DNA of 60,000 nt, from assembly GCF_032854445.1 (NCBI RefSeq), contig NC_088295.1:50395385-50455384 (forward strand), read 5' to 3'. Under the pieces are notes generated by a model that searched no databases, was not told where the DNA came from, and saw only the letters and a program-made list of their open reading frames with translations. Below are positions 1 through 12,121 of the stretch, one piece after another. Position numbers and translations under genes: made by a program. The first letter of the stretch is position 1. Every line of letters begins with the position of its first letter. The stretch is from Liolophura sinensis (Eukaryota; Mollusca; Polyplacophora; Chitonida; Chitonidae).

Positions 1-233
1 CATCTCTCCACCTCGCTGCCTGCAGTCCTGATTATTCTGGTCAGTGTATAATTGACACTGTTCAGTTTATCCGCATGAGCTATTTGAGCAATTTTCATAG
101 CACGTATTCCAACGGAAAGTAAGTCGATACATGTACAGTATAGAAGCGATACGATAACTATATTTGTGCCAAAATGTGCAGTATACTTCATCACGTCATT
201 GATGATGGATATTTTTTCTCTAAAACACGTTCA

Positions 234-280
234 GACGCGCGTGCGGCTATATAGAGTCCCTATATAGCCGTACGCGCGTC
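234..280. repeat. Near-perfect inverted repeat (hairpin)
   Basis: Two 21-base arms, 234-254 and 260-280, pair at 20 of 21 positions around a 5-base loop (AGTCC). Each arm ends in GGCTATATAG or its complement and begins with the CpG-rich GACGCGCGT. Weaker outer complementarity continues into GTCATTGATGA (left) and ATCAATGATATGATGAC (right). It could be the core of a palindromic mobile element or a structured regulatory site. No protein-coding context is seen. Confidence 0.75.
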
Positions 281-1547
281 ATCAATGATATGATGACGTA
301 TACTTCATGCTATAATGCATTGTAATGCAAGGCATAATAAGTTGCATAACAATATACAAAAGCTGATTTGATTTTACATATATTTCTATTTATAGGAGTT
401 ATTTCACAGATGATAACTGAATTGATCAAATAATGCTAAAAATCAACATTTATTTTGTTTCATTCTTTTGGGCGGTGGCTACTTTGTCCACTTTTGACAT
501 AGGGCATTTTGGCCTAGGATGTTTTGGGAGTGGACCTTTTGTCCGGTGGACCTTTTGTCTGTATCACGGGTCCAAAAGCTTCCGGGGCCTTTGTTGCCCC
601 TTGGCCATCGCTTCTTTGGTTGCGGTAATGGTCCCCCCACTTTTTATTTGCTTCCTACGCCCGTGTGACATGACAAGGCATGGATTAGGCGTACCCATAG
701 GTTTCGTTTCCTCCAACACGCATATATATATGTGTGTATCCATAGCCTGTGGGTAATTGTTAACTTTGTCGATGGCACCTGATCTGCGGGCATCCTGTCA
801 TATGTACATAGCCTGTCGTCATGTAGCATACAGCCGATGTTACCGTACGTATTAGGTTCTTAGTAATTAGCACAGCGGCTGTGCGTCATTAGTGTAGAGG
901 AAATGAAGCGTGTGCGATTGACGCGGTCAGCACAGACGTTACACAAACCCTGAGTGACCTGTTATTTTGCACGTGATGATCGGGTCACATTCTCCGGCTC
1001 TGCTGAAATTCTGTTTCTTATTAAAACAGAAGAAGTCTCAAGAGTTAGGTTTTTATGTCGATCAGTATGAAGTCTTCTCCATCCATAACAAAGGTAGTAG
1101 TACATGATAATAGCAGAATACATGTAGCCAAAACTCAGGCCTATTACTAGATTTTTCACAAGCTGTTAACATGGAAAATTCAAGAAAACTGATAAACACA
1201 CAGTATAAGTTGCCTTTATTGCATCTGTTTCAACTTCTGCTCAGGGAAATGTTGAATAACTACGCTGTCATGAGTTACACATCTTTGTCTTTGAATGAGA
1301 TGGATCGGCCCAAGAGAAACAAGGGAAGTAACTCTTGCTGCACTGTGAAAAGCATAACGCGTGTTTCGAAATATTCTTTACCTCTTATAAACCTATACAT
1401 CCATTTATGTACCTGGATGTACGTGACAGAGCACTTAGAAAATGCACCCAGAATTGTTGCTTGTATATAAACTTATATAATTGTGCATACCAGTTAGAAA
1501 GTGGAGCCATTATCAGTGTTATTCATGGGTCATGTAACTTCTTCATG

Positions 1548-1592
1548 CATCAAGTACGACGTTAAACCCCAAGTAATCACTCACTCACTCTC
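1548..1592 (+). mobile_element. SINE family B, 3' tail fragment
   Basis: The stretch carries TACGACGTTAAACCCCAA followed by repeated CACT/ACTC. This is the 3' end of the element seen in full on the opposite strand at 3943-4270. Only the tail is recognisable, so it is a 5'-truncated or decayed copy. Confidence 0.75.
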
Positions 1593-2937
1593 CATGCATC
1601 CGTTCTTTTCTTTGAATGCAAAGAAGGGTTGTCTGCGATGGGTATCGCCGGCATTTGGAGGGATGTGGTGTGCATTTTGGACAAATCTTTTTTTTTTCGT
1701 AAAAGAAAGATTTCGCGAGACACAAATTAAATCCATATGGGGTATTGAAGCGAAGGCCTTGCAAGCACTATCAATGCATGGTAAAACCTATACAGTCTCT
1801 TCACCAGGGGGTCTCGGGGCTATGAAGAGTATCATTGTTCCGACCCCTGTTGTTGCTAATACACCTGGCTAGGAGTGATGCTACAGCGCTCCGGGTAGGG
1901 GACAAGTAAAGGGTTTCCATGTATTAACTGGGGCAGAATCGTGAAATTTGAAGCAGCGCTTTGCCTTCAAGGAGACAAATTTCTCCCCAAGAGGCTTCCT
2001 GTCGAACTTGGCTTTGAACTGCGAAAATCATCCCGAGGCAGTGTCAAACGGTTTACAGTTTCCAGTGGGAAGGAGCTGCGATTGCCTGCTGTTCATTTGT
2101 AATTCAAGCGCCACGTTCATTGCAACTGTATAGTCACTGCGACTTTAATATAAAAAATAACTTGAAGATGCGAGCTGTTATACTCGACGACTCACTCATA
2201 TCCTATCGGCAGTCATCGTAATCCTGATACCTTACGTTACTGCCACAAAAGAAAGATGCAAAAAAGGCGCCTGCTTAGAGACTTAAGAAAATTGAACAGT
2301 TACATTTCAGTTGTGCGTTGTGTACAGGAATGTTTTTGATGATATGTACATTTGCTTACGTGCTGTAGACCTAGCTACATATAACTTGAATACCTGTCCA
2401 CGACTGCAGTTTCGTTCATGTTGTTCTTGTCAAGGATGGAAAAGTTCTAAATTGCAGTCGGTATAAAAAATGAGAAAAATGATGACGTTTCATATGTGCA
2501 TATATGTCAGTTAACTCTGCTATCTTAAAAAGATGCCATGCAGCTCACACGCCCAGTTTTATTGGTGCATGTGACCTAGGGATCAAGTAAAAAAGAACGC
2601 TCTGCACGATCAGTTCATGTGGGGTTTTATACACTATACACATATATATGCAATCTTCACACAAAGGCAGGACCCAATGCGTTTTTTCTCACTCAATTAA
2701 TTATTGAAATAAAGTGGTAGCGATATTTTCATGACATATGTCCATAATCATTGGTTATTATGTATACGTTTCCCAGACTATATACGTATTGCATATACAT
2801 ATAGGTATATGATGTTGTACATGTAAACAAGGTAGTTCTCTTTATTCAGATTGTTTAAATGTTTTTTAGTGCAACAAAATCTTAGGAAGGCAAAAAAAAA
2901 AAAAAAAACAACTGCAATCATTAAGTAACCTTGCGTG

Positions 2938-3396
2938 TCCACTCAGCGGATATGGGTCGTATTTTTCCGGAAAGCCATCTAAACTGCCAAGATGTCCTAA
3001 GCCAAGTCAACGTATTTCGGCCGTATATTGTCCGACATCGAACTAAATTGCCACAACATTACAATCCAGATCAGCTTGTCGGTCGAATCTGATTGACAAA
3101 AACCTTCCACTCTGTTATAAACCTGTTCAACTTATGGGCCGTGTATTGTCTTACAACCATCTTATCGCATTGTTCTAAATTTGTTCATCATGGCTGTTTT
3201 ATATTGCCTGCCATATATTGCCGGACAACCACCTGATTTGCAACACTGTTGTAAGTCAGTTCAGCGTGTGGGCCATATATTGCCCGACCTTACCACCTGA
3301 ACTGCCACACTGTTGTACGCTAGTTCAGTCTACCGGCCGTATATTGCCTCACAGCCACCTTGCCACATAGTTATAACCCAGTTCAGCCGATCACGT
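2938..3396. repeat. Degenerate tandem repeat, unit about 70-80 bases
   Basis: A phrase of the form CCRTATATTGYCYGAC, a CCACCT-like word, GCCACACTGTTGTAA and CAGTTCAG recurs about six times (for example at 3023, 3138, 3215, 3272 and 3338). Spacing varies and divergence is high, so the array is old. No coding interpretation is evident. Confidence 0.6.
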
Positions 3397-3931
3397 TCTC
3401 TTCCTCAACACCCCAGCCTCCCCGGCAAAAAAGTCAAGCTATTATTTTCTCAGAACATGTGCTATTTCTAAAAGTATCCCGCTCTGAAGGCTGCCCTGGG
3501 GTCAGCTGAGGGATCCCAACATGTCTTCGCGTACAATGATATACGTGTCGGTATTGCGTATAGGGGCAGATACTGCGATTCTTGACTGAGCGGTTCGAAG
3601 ATGTTTGTTAAAGTTACTTTCAAATGTTACACGTATATCTCGCTAATCAGGCAAAAAATGAAAATAAAAAAACTTAATTACATGGCTTAATGTACGCGTA
3701 TGACCGATTTACATTTGCAGTACATTATAACATCCATATATACATCCACGTTGGGGACGTAACAACAATGTAACAAGAGCAGTGTTCATATACACGTTAT
3801 TGACATGTATTCACGTATGGTATGTGTGGATGGACAGTGTATTTTGTAGGGATATGCTTCTTAAAGATGACCACATTTATAAATATTGTTAAGTATCAAA
3901 ATTTAACCGGATTATGAATTGTCTAACGTCA

Positions 3932-4281
3932 GAGTTTTTAGAGTGAGTGAGTGAGTGCTTGGGGTTTAACGTCGTACTCAACAATTTTTCAGTTATATGA
4001 CGACGAAGGAATCATTAGGGTGCATGCACGTGTAATGTGCCTCCTTGTTGCAGGACGGATTTCCACCGCTCTTTTATTTAGTGCTGCATCACTGAGACGA
4101 CTTACCGAAGGCAAGTAAGGCGCCCCGCCCGAGCCATTATACTGATACGGGTCAACCAGTCGTTGCACTATCCCCTTCATGCTGAACGCCAAGCGAGGAA
4201 GTTACAACTTCCTCTTTTAAAGTCTTAGGTGTGACTCGACCAAGGATTGATCCTGGATCTACCGGTCCCGGAGTTTTTAGA
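3932..4281 (-). mobile_element. SINE family B, near-full copy with 11-base TSD
   Basis: The element proper is 3943-4270 and reads head-to-tail on the minus strand. On that strand it starts near a tRNA B-box-like GGATCAATCC, runs through a body of about 250 bases, and ends with TTGAGTACGACGTTAAAC, CCCAAGC and (ACTC)n. It is flanked by perfect 11-base direct repeats GAGTTTTTAGA at 3932-3942 and 4271-4281. That target-site duplication identifies it as a retroposed insertion. It shares its body with the copy at 16414-16728. The family name is not certain; molluscan SINE libraries should contain it. Confidence 0.85.
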
Positions 4282-4689
4282 AGCGTACGGTTTAGCGTTT
4301 CAGAGATCATTAGGCCTAGCGATAGTGTAATAATGGCCAATTGTACATGCACGTCCCTGTTGTACTTATAAAGTTACCCGGAAATACGACAGTTAACAGT
4401 TACGAATTAATGGTTACGAATTTATCACGCCTTCTGACATTGTTTTTAGAAATATATTATCCAGTTGCACAATTAAGTCACAGCATGCTAAATTGGAGCC
4501 AAATGTATTCAGCGACTCTTAAACAGTCACTTGTGGCCTACGAGTTGTGTGTAAATCAACGCCAACGCACACAATGCACTCAGTAGGCTTAATCAAGCAA
4601 TTTTAACCCGGTGTCTTCTGAGTTTCCTGAAAAACTTCAAGATACGTGAAGGTGTTACTTGCTCACTGAACGATGGTTATATCTCGCGG

Positions 4690-5052
4690 CGTGGCGAAAT
4701 GATACGACTTGTATACGCCGAGTACTTTCACTTTTATAACGGGCTTCACTGGGCTTGTGTTTTATTACAGATAAAATCACTGGAGAAGTCTTTGCTTGGA
4801 GTGGAAGTGAATTATGGTATAAACACTCGTATCACTGCGGTCCGTTTTAAGTTTCCTTCTTTCTCGTTCAACCCAGTCAGTAAAAAATATATTTGTAGTT
4901 TCGCAGCGTAGGTGACTTTTACCGTTTCGAGCCTCTGGCGGCAGCAACCAATAAATTGAAAGCAGGCAGGGAAGGCTCGGGATTCCCCGCTTCGTTTAAC
5001 TGTGGCGCCCGCATAACATCTCTAACCATGAAGCTATGATAGATACTCAAAT
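4690..5052 (+). promoter_or_regulatory. Putative promoter and 5' leader
   Basis: This stretch lies directly before the best translation start in the window. It is CpG-dense (clusters around 4683-4700 and 4980-5015) and has a CCAAT word at 4948-4952, but no clear TATA box at a useful distance. The transcription start is not determinable by eye. Assignment rests on the downstream signal-peptide ATG with a splice donor, and on the CpG boundary about 800 bases downstream that is typical of an unmethylated promoter next to a methylated gene body. Confidence 0.35.
5028..5039 (+). other. Minimal upstream ORF (Met-Lys-Leu-stop)
   Basis: ATG AAG CTA TGA ends 13 bases before the proposed start codon at 5053. 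A second upstream ATG at 5036 overlaps it and runs in another frame past the start. If the leader is transcribed as proposed, these would be expected to reduce initiation at 5053 or make it depend on reinitiation or leaky scanning. This is inferred from position only. Confidence 0.4.
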
Positions 5053-5166
5053 ATGCTCTCGTGTTTTTCTATATTGGCGACTGTTGTCGTCATTATTTTA
5101 CACTGTCATTTTGGGAATTGCGATTCGGTGGAAATACGATGTCAAGATCGGTGTAAATCCATGTTG
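5053..5166 (+). CDS. Candidate first coding exon of a secreted Cys-rich protein (partial)
   Basis: The exon has 38 codons from ATG 5053 to a strong donor, TTG|GTAAGT at 5167, and ends in phase 0. Residues 1-4 are followed by a hydrophobic core FSILATVVVIIL (5-16), then HCHFGNC with a plausible signal-peptidase site after residue 23. The mature part contains RCQDRCKSML, a CxxxC motif at Cys30 and Cys34. An in-frame TGA at 5029-5031 supports 5053 as the start. The 63-base exon at 37741 continues the same phase and adds a second CxxxC. The product should be exported or extracellular. The RCxxRC context recalls the Cys-rich N-terminus of anosmin-1, and a CxxxC pair also occurs in small helical-hairpin proteins. 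I regard both as weak guesses. No transcript evidence is available. Confidence 0.45.
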
Positions 5167-8100
5167 GTAAGTACATGCAGTTTAATATTGGTACAGAAGT
5201 AACGTATTACAAGATGATTGTGAAGTTGGAACACCAATGTGCATGCATGTATAGGGGAAGGGAGAAGGCATTCGCCAGTTATTGGCAAACTCTCACCATC
5301 GTATGTCAGAACTGTCATTTTCCACTAAATTCGCTTTTGGTGTCTTGGCAAACATGTTCGTTATTTGCCAAAAATAAGAAGCGTGTGTCAAAAATAGTGG
5401 ATCTCCACGTGCTTGAAACTGTGTTAGCATTGTTTGTTAAGATGGTTGTACGCCTTAATTATACGTGCGCGACCAGAAATAATCGTCGGCAGAAAACTTT
5501 ATTCAGTATGCCTATTTTTATTAGTACCTTTGTCCACATAAGATTTCGTTTGGCGTGACATTTGTTTGTTGTCACCCAGCTAAGACTCGTAGGCGTAAGT
5601 GTGGTTGGGTCTATGTCACCTTCTATAATTTCCATTTTTTATTTACGAAAGCGGTTTCGTCTACTGAAACACCAAAACCTAAGAGTGATTTTCGCACCTG
5701 CCGTTTTGAGTCTGCAAAGAAGAAAATAACAATTAGCGTGTGTCTCGAAGACTAATTTGGGCGTCTTGTGACGCATGTAAGTGTTAAAGAAAGACCTCTA
5801 GGTGTATTTACTTCTGTGCCTCAAAAAGAGTGAAACCTCAAACCCATTTAAAAACACTCAGTCAGCGTAGGTTACTGCGACCTTGTTTTATGTCCAGTTA
5901 CTTGTACATCTATGTGGGTAATCAGCAAAGAAAAAAAGATTAACACTCCTTAATTAATTTCATGAAACTTCATTAAAATTATTCTCAAATAGGCTGATTT
6001 CTGTTGGAAGTTAATCAGCTGGTGGGTCTAGAATATATATAACATACTCAAATATAAGTTGAACAGACACATTAGGCTAATAGTAAATATATTTTATTTA
6101 TATTATTAAAATTTATGTGATCTAAGTTTATTTGTTTGAAATCTTATTTGATTGGATAGTAATCGCATGTATGTCATTTGTTTTTATACGATCAGAAAGA
6201 AGATCCCCCCCACCCCCCTCAGTAATTTGTAGACCATGCAAAGATACCTGATTAATCTAATTTGGATTAGAACAGGAATACAATTTATGATTTAATATTG
6301 TTTTAAGTTGTTTAAATTAAAATTTTGTCTTTCTGTTCACACAAATTCACATTTCAGAGAATAAAATGTGGTAGTAAATGTAGCTTTTTTGATATTGTTG
6401 CAAAAGATTTCGCAATTACTAATTTTTTTTTACTCATTTTTCTATAATTTGAATCTTTTCAAATTAAGTTTAGTGCAGATTAATTTGAGTCAAAAGAAAC
6501 CACATATATATATATAAATATTTTTACTAATTTAGTCTGTGACTCTCAATATACAAATGGATACAATTTTGTTTTAGAATTGTATTAAGTGATTTGGCTT
6601 TAATATAGTGGAATTTGTAGTATAATGCAATCTATCCATCATAGAGCATAATGAGCCAAAATCTGAAAGCAGCTCTATGTTAGATCAGAACATTTAGGTT
6701 ACATGAAATTAATGAAATCAGTTATAACATGCTGCTTTGCTATTGCCAGTGTATTTGGGTTTGTTTTTGTCTGCCTCCAGCAAAGTGTCTTGCACCCCCA
6801 AGCCCTCACCCCCACCCCACTGTAATGTGGGCAGTTGTTGTTTATCAGCTGTATAAAGATTTTTGGGACTAGTACAGTCATACCTTGGCTGACTTCACTC
6901 CTCACAACAAACCCTATGTCACCATCTGCTTCCGCTGACATTTACTCTCTAACCTAGATTTCAGATTAACTGCCTGTTTTTTTTCTTCCATTGTTTGTCC
7001 TCGTCAATCCAGTAGCTCAAGTCTTTTCTCCATTCAACTTTTTGAAGGGAATCAGAAATACTACAATAGTATTGAGTCATGTTTCTACTATACGCGCATG
7101 CAATATCATATAGCTTGCTTCCCATTTGCTTCCCATGCTTTGGCTTGGATCTAGTAGAGGGAGCATTCCCACACCAGCTACTCTGTGCCCGGCAGTGGTT
7201 TAGTTTTGCTTGCTGAACTCCTGGACTTTTGATTTTGCTTAATAGCATAATTTGCTATTTCAGTTTATCCAGATTAGACCAGATTTATGTTTGGTCCATT
7301 TTAACTTGACCATATTGATATATGTGTTAGACAGCTTAGAAGGTGTCATTAAAGAAAATACAAGGTGTTATTAAGCATGTATTAAACTGATTTAATATTA
7401 CCTATGTTTGATATAATATTTGCTCTAGTGGCTTTTGTTTCCTTGACAACTGCATTTGGCAAGTGCAGAAAGCTTTGTTAGAATTTATTCTCTACTTATA
7501 GACTCTTTTGTGCTAAATTGTTACTTCTAATGAGCATGTAATTGGGGTGGAGAGGCTCAGGATACAGCTGCTGGGCAATTATTGATCAGATTTTTGAAAA
7601 TAACACAAGCTATCAAGTATCAATAATTCTTCATCCATGCCTGCCAGTCTGGTTAGTCCCCCCGCAGAGGTGTTTGCCACAGGGTGCCAGAATAGCCAAG
7701 GAAAGGGATCAGCTGCTTGGGAGAGCTTCTTTGAGTTGGTAAAGAAACATAGTCCTCTCAAAAGCATAACACAGTGTGTCTGAGAAAAACTGCGCAAGTG
7801 GTTGCCAGAAATCTTTGTGGAAAAGACAATAGCATGAAGTAATGTGGGAATTTTGACAGAGAAACAGCACACACTTTTTGTCACCATGTGCTTTTTGTCA
7901 CCATGTGCTTTTTGTCAAGGTACTTGTAGTCAGAATGAGGCTACAGTGATGTAGTACATATTAATTGTTGATTCAATGTTCACACAGTCCATATGTTTCT
8001 TTGTGTTCATTTAGGCACATTTTGGGGACATTTCTGAGTACAAACTGACAAAATCATGCTTGTTATCCTGTGAGTTTTACCTCCAAATAATTAACTTCAT

Positions 8101-8408
8101 AACCTGTAATAATTAAGGTGGATAAATTATACATTTAGAATTCACCTTCACTTCCTGTTCTCTTGCTTATTAATGTACATCTGTTCAACTTTGCTTCTCT
8201 CACATGTACATTTTATATTGTAGGAAATATACCGTAAAGTGTACAGTAATAATAAACACCCTCAGCCCTGGGGTGGTGATTCCTGACTCACAACATTCTG
8301 TAATTTTCTTCATGTCATCATACATGACTGACTATGAAAGAGTTTGTGTGCAACATCCACATTGTCATGGATCTTTAAAAAAATTACTTGTGGGCCATCT
8401 TTACAGAT

Positions 8409-8618
8409 TCCTTTCTTGGGGTAACACCATTCTATCATGAAAAAAAAAGGTTTGGTCAGTATGGAATTTTTTTACTATTCTGGCTAATGAAACAATAGGG
8501 ATTTTAATCAAATAAATATTGAGAGAAAAATAAATAAAAGAAATACCGTCAAAAGCCCTATAAAAAGTTGACAGTATGGCCTTTAATTGGAAGGCCAGGT
8601 GGGTTACTCCCAATAAAT
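8409..8618. mobile_element. MITE-like element, family 1
   Basis: It starts CTTTCTTGGGGTAAC (8411) and ends GGGTTACTCCCAATA (8601-8615), so the ends are inverted copies of one another. The interior GGCTAATGAAACAATAGGG and following A/T-rich sequence match the copy at 43734-43934. It encodes no protein and is about 200 bases, consistent with a non-autonomous inverted-repeat DNA element. Confidence 0.6.
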
Positions 8619-10829
8619 AGTTTTTGATGATCGATGGCCAAAAGTGTGTTCTTTTTGGAAATGACCTTGATTCTCTGTAGGAAGCTTAGATTTGGTCCAG
8701 AGTGGTATCTAAAGTTGACACCTGGCAAAGGCTTCAGTTCTGAGAGATTCTACAGATAAGACCATAGATAATATAGAGGCTTCAGACAGATGCCACAGTG
8801 GTCCATGATGTATGTCCTTACAACCTTACATGTGTAATACTTTAATGTTAGACCAGAAACCTTAGGCTAATTACTGTAATTCAGGAAACCTCAAATTGTC
8901 CCCAAAATGGGAAAACTTGATGTAGGGACAAGAGAAAGCCTTTGGCATGTCTAGACTACAGACAGAGCAGGTGCACCAAGAGCTGGGGGGTTAAGTCTGC
9001 CAAAAACCTCAAAACTCACACAGCCTGGGTTATAATTGATTTTCCAGCTTAGCACCAGCCCCGGTTGGATTCCTTCAAAGCTTTGCCTATCTAAGTGTTC
9101 CATAGCAAGTGGATTAAGGATTCCAATTGAAACTTTCTAGTTGTGAATAATTCATATTAATATATCTGATCTATGTTGAGCCAAACTGGCTTGCCATTGG
9201 AGACCTCCGAGAGGAGGACTCTGGTGACCTTTAACTGGTCCACTGTGCAATAGACATTACTCCATTTGAGGAATACTTTGCCTTGATCTTGCAAAGGTTG
9301 ACTGTATATGTGGGCACAGATATGATGAACAACTTGACATACAAACTGTCATAAATCTTGGGCAACCTAAGAGTAGCTTACAGAAGCTGTTTTTGATGTC
9401 TAACCCCAGCAGTAACTATCATTTATAATTATTTTTTGTGTTCTGGTTTCATTAAAGATCTGCCTTGCATTAATATGTAGGTATCTATTTATTTTAAATG
9501 AGATCCTAAGGGGTTGGAAAGAGGACAGGTCCAGTATTGTATACAAATTCCATTGGAGTAAACAATGGCAAACAGTTTGCCAGTAGGTAGAAAGCAATGG
9601 TATGCATGTCTAGAAAAAAACACAAAAAAAAACACTGTGAAGCGCTGAAGCATTAGTATTACAATGATGCCAGAGGTATAAGTACTGAAAAGTAGTGAAT
9701 CTTCAGCCTAATTAAAATACTCAACATTGCATAGTGCTGAAACATATTTGTTAGGTAATTGTTAATTGTGAAAGAGGAGTCACTTAAAGAGTAAAATCTC
9801 AGCTAATGGCAACAGGTGTCAACAAAAATGTGACATATGTCAAGAGGACATGGCTTGGTCTTTCAGCATAACCTCGCATAGAACCTGGTGGTATGGCATG
9901 TATGCATACTGTAGCTGTAAGGTGTATGCTGTGTAAGGCTTCAGTATTGGGAAAGGACATTGTAGATTCTTGGGCATATCACATGGAAACTGCCAATATA
10001 CCAGTTGAGACCAGTACTATTAAGAATCTGGTTATATATATTGGTCCATTAATTTATTTCAATTGACATTCTGTGCACGAGAGTCTTTTTCTACAAGCCA
10101 CTCAACAGGTATCCCTAACACTGCCTGCCTCTTGGTGCACAATTTCTCTTGCAGTGTAACTTTATCAATGGCAGTTGGAGTTGCCTGACTTCATGAAGCT
10201 CTTTACCATCAAAGTGGCGGCTGCAAATGTCAAGAGGCACTTGATGGAAATGTGAACAAAAAAACAACTTTCTTAACAAAAGGTTACCTGAGCCCTTCCA
10301 ACATTGCAGTTCTCTTTTATTCCTTACTATATCACCAGATATTTGAAGAACTTAAAATTTCACAAATGATATGGTGGTGACCCCCAGTGAGATCTGTTGA
10401 TTAATTTAGACATTTACACCTTTGACTTTTGGAGTGAAATTCTCTGAAATATTGTATTTTGATCTATAGTAATAAGAATAATAAGACACAGATGTTTTGT
10501 TGGAAATCCCATTGGAACTTTCTTTTAGGTGTTGCAAGTGACCTCTGGTTTTCTTCATTTACAGTTTTTTTTTATATCCAGGCTTTGGTGGAGTCAAACC
10601 TTGCCCTTGTTAGTCTAATTCGCTTATTTTCCATCATATCCCATGGCTATTGGGATTAATAGTGGAGAAGAAGCTGGGTGTAAAAAAGTTGTCAATCTGA
10701 AGTGTTTGGAAGGTATCCATCAAAGTGTGTAATTATTGACTTTAGACTTGTTTTAATATTGAAGGATCTTCACTCTGTTAAAGACCTAAGGGTAGAAAGC
10801 AGCTGTTTCTTAACAGCATTTGTGCACAA

Positions 10830-10855
10830 TAAGTGTTTTTTGGTCAGGTAAGTTC
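10830..10855 (+). other. Abutted splice acceptor and donor (candidate recursive splice site)
   Basis: GTTTTTTGGTCAG is joined directly to GTAAGTT, with the AG ending at 10847 and the GT starting at 10848. A T-rich tract plus CAG against a consensus donor is the form of ratchet points used in long introns. It lies 5.7 kb into the proposed 32.6 kb intron on the same strand. A CAG|GTAAGT octamer is expected about once per 60 kb by chance, so this is suggestive only. Confidence 0.3.
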
Positions 10856-12121
10856 AGTGTCATTCATCCATGGCTTGATGTTAGCCTTCAAGACAAAATT
10901 TGTCAACACTAATGGAGAACTTAAACTGGATTTTGTGCTGTTATGGAATATACAAAAAAAAAACGTGCAGTGAACTGTTTTATTCATCATAGCCATAGGC
11001 ACAATATGTTTTCCAGTATTTTAGCAGCTACAGTTATTAAGCTTGACTTAGCTGTTGCATACAAGGGCACAGTATAATCGTTTTTAGTGCCACTGGCTGA
11101 ACATTCTGATATTGGCAAGAAAATTTTTATGGACGTTAAACCATGGGTTTGCATTAATATTTGTGAAGATCCTGTAATAATACTCAAGCCGATTTTTTTA
11201 AATAATATTTTTTATGTAAGTGATACTCTTGTAGTGTGACTAGAATCTCTTTGAAGAAGATTCTCCATCTAATTTGGTTTCTCCACAGCAGTGTCTTTGC
11301 GGAAAAATTATCAACTCCTTGACAATTTGACTAAGCTCTCCTTAAGTCTAAAGATGTAATCCTGCTGTATGCACATGTTTTGTCATTAAAATTTTCCAAC
11401 TCCGTTTAGTAGATGTGCCTGTTGTTACTAGTAAAATAATATGGATTTAATATTATTTATTTAATATATAAGATTTGGAATGATTTATTATGGTTTAGTA
11501 CCATTTCTGCAGTTATTCAGCCATGCCATGGTGAATTAAGATTGGAGGATTAACTTGAGTTTTGCCCAGTTTTCATATGACAGTCATAAGACTGAATGGC
11601 CTATGAGAGTGACACTTATCACATAAGCGAAAGAGGGATATTAATGTATAGATTTGAAGCAGGTTAACCTTCACATCATTAGTTTGGCAAAGATGGTGTT
11701 TCCTGATTTTTGAATGAAAGGGAGGTTCTTTAGAACCTTTAGTGTGTTGCAGGGTATCATTTGCCAATTTCCCTTGAATGACTTCATAAATGCATATGGT
11801 TGAGATGTTGGGAGAGAAATAATGTGGTTACAGATATTTATAGGGCTTGGGGTAGGGGGTGAGACACATGTTGACTATTAGGCCTGCCTGTCTTGGGTGG
11901 CTAAGCAGTATCATGGACTTAAGGCATATGGTTTGAGGCTTAGCATGAGCACTGGCTGCTGGATGGGGCTAATCAGCTCTAAAAGCTACCCTAAACTAGA
12001 CAAATATACACACTGTTGCCAGTCTTCTGTAGCCAAGTGCTTTGTTTCCTGAATTTGTTGATCATCACCAGTTGTACAATTTGGTTCCATTAAAATTGTC
12101 TAAAATTGTCTAAGACTGTTA

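Larger units (their letters stand above)
1..4690. other. Upstream flank, CpG-rich, no gene recognised
   Basis: I see no coding exon with splice signals here. Short open frames (for example 433-756 and 1501-1872) have no recognisable domain and are what chance gives. Identified contents are the hairpin at 234-280, a SINE tail at 1548-1592, a degenerate tandem repeat at 2938-3396 and a full SINE at 3943-4270. CpG is frequent through most of this stretch, unlike the DNA to the right of 5.9 kb, so it is probably unmethylated intergenic DNA. Stretches 281-1547, 1593-2937 and 3397-3931 hold nothing else I can name beyond short A/T runs and a poly-A tract near 2890. Confidence 0.5.

Noticed and set aside
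433-756. A 107-codon frame in the upstream flank
   Set aside because: Low-complexity repeats (TTTTGTCC-type words) and no recognisable domain; treated as chance.
10817-10847. A 31-base microexon before the GTAAGT at 10848
   Set aside because: The possible acceptor TTTCTTAACAG has a weak pyrimidine tract and the size would shift the frame of the proposed gene. The recursive-site reading is simpler.
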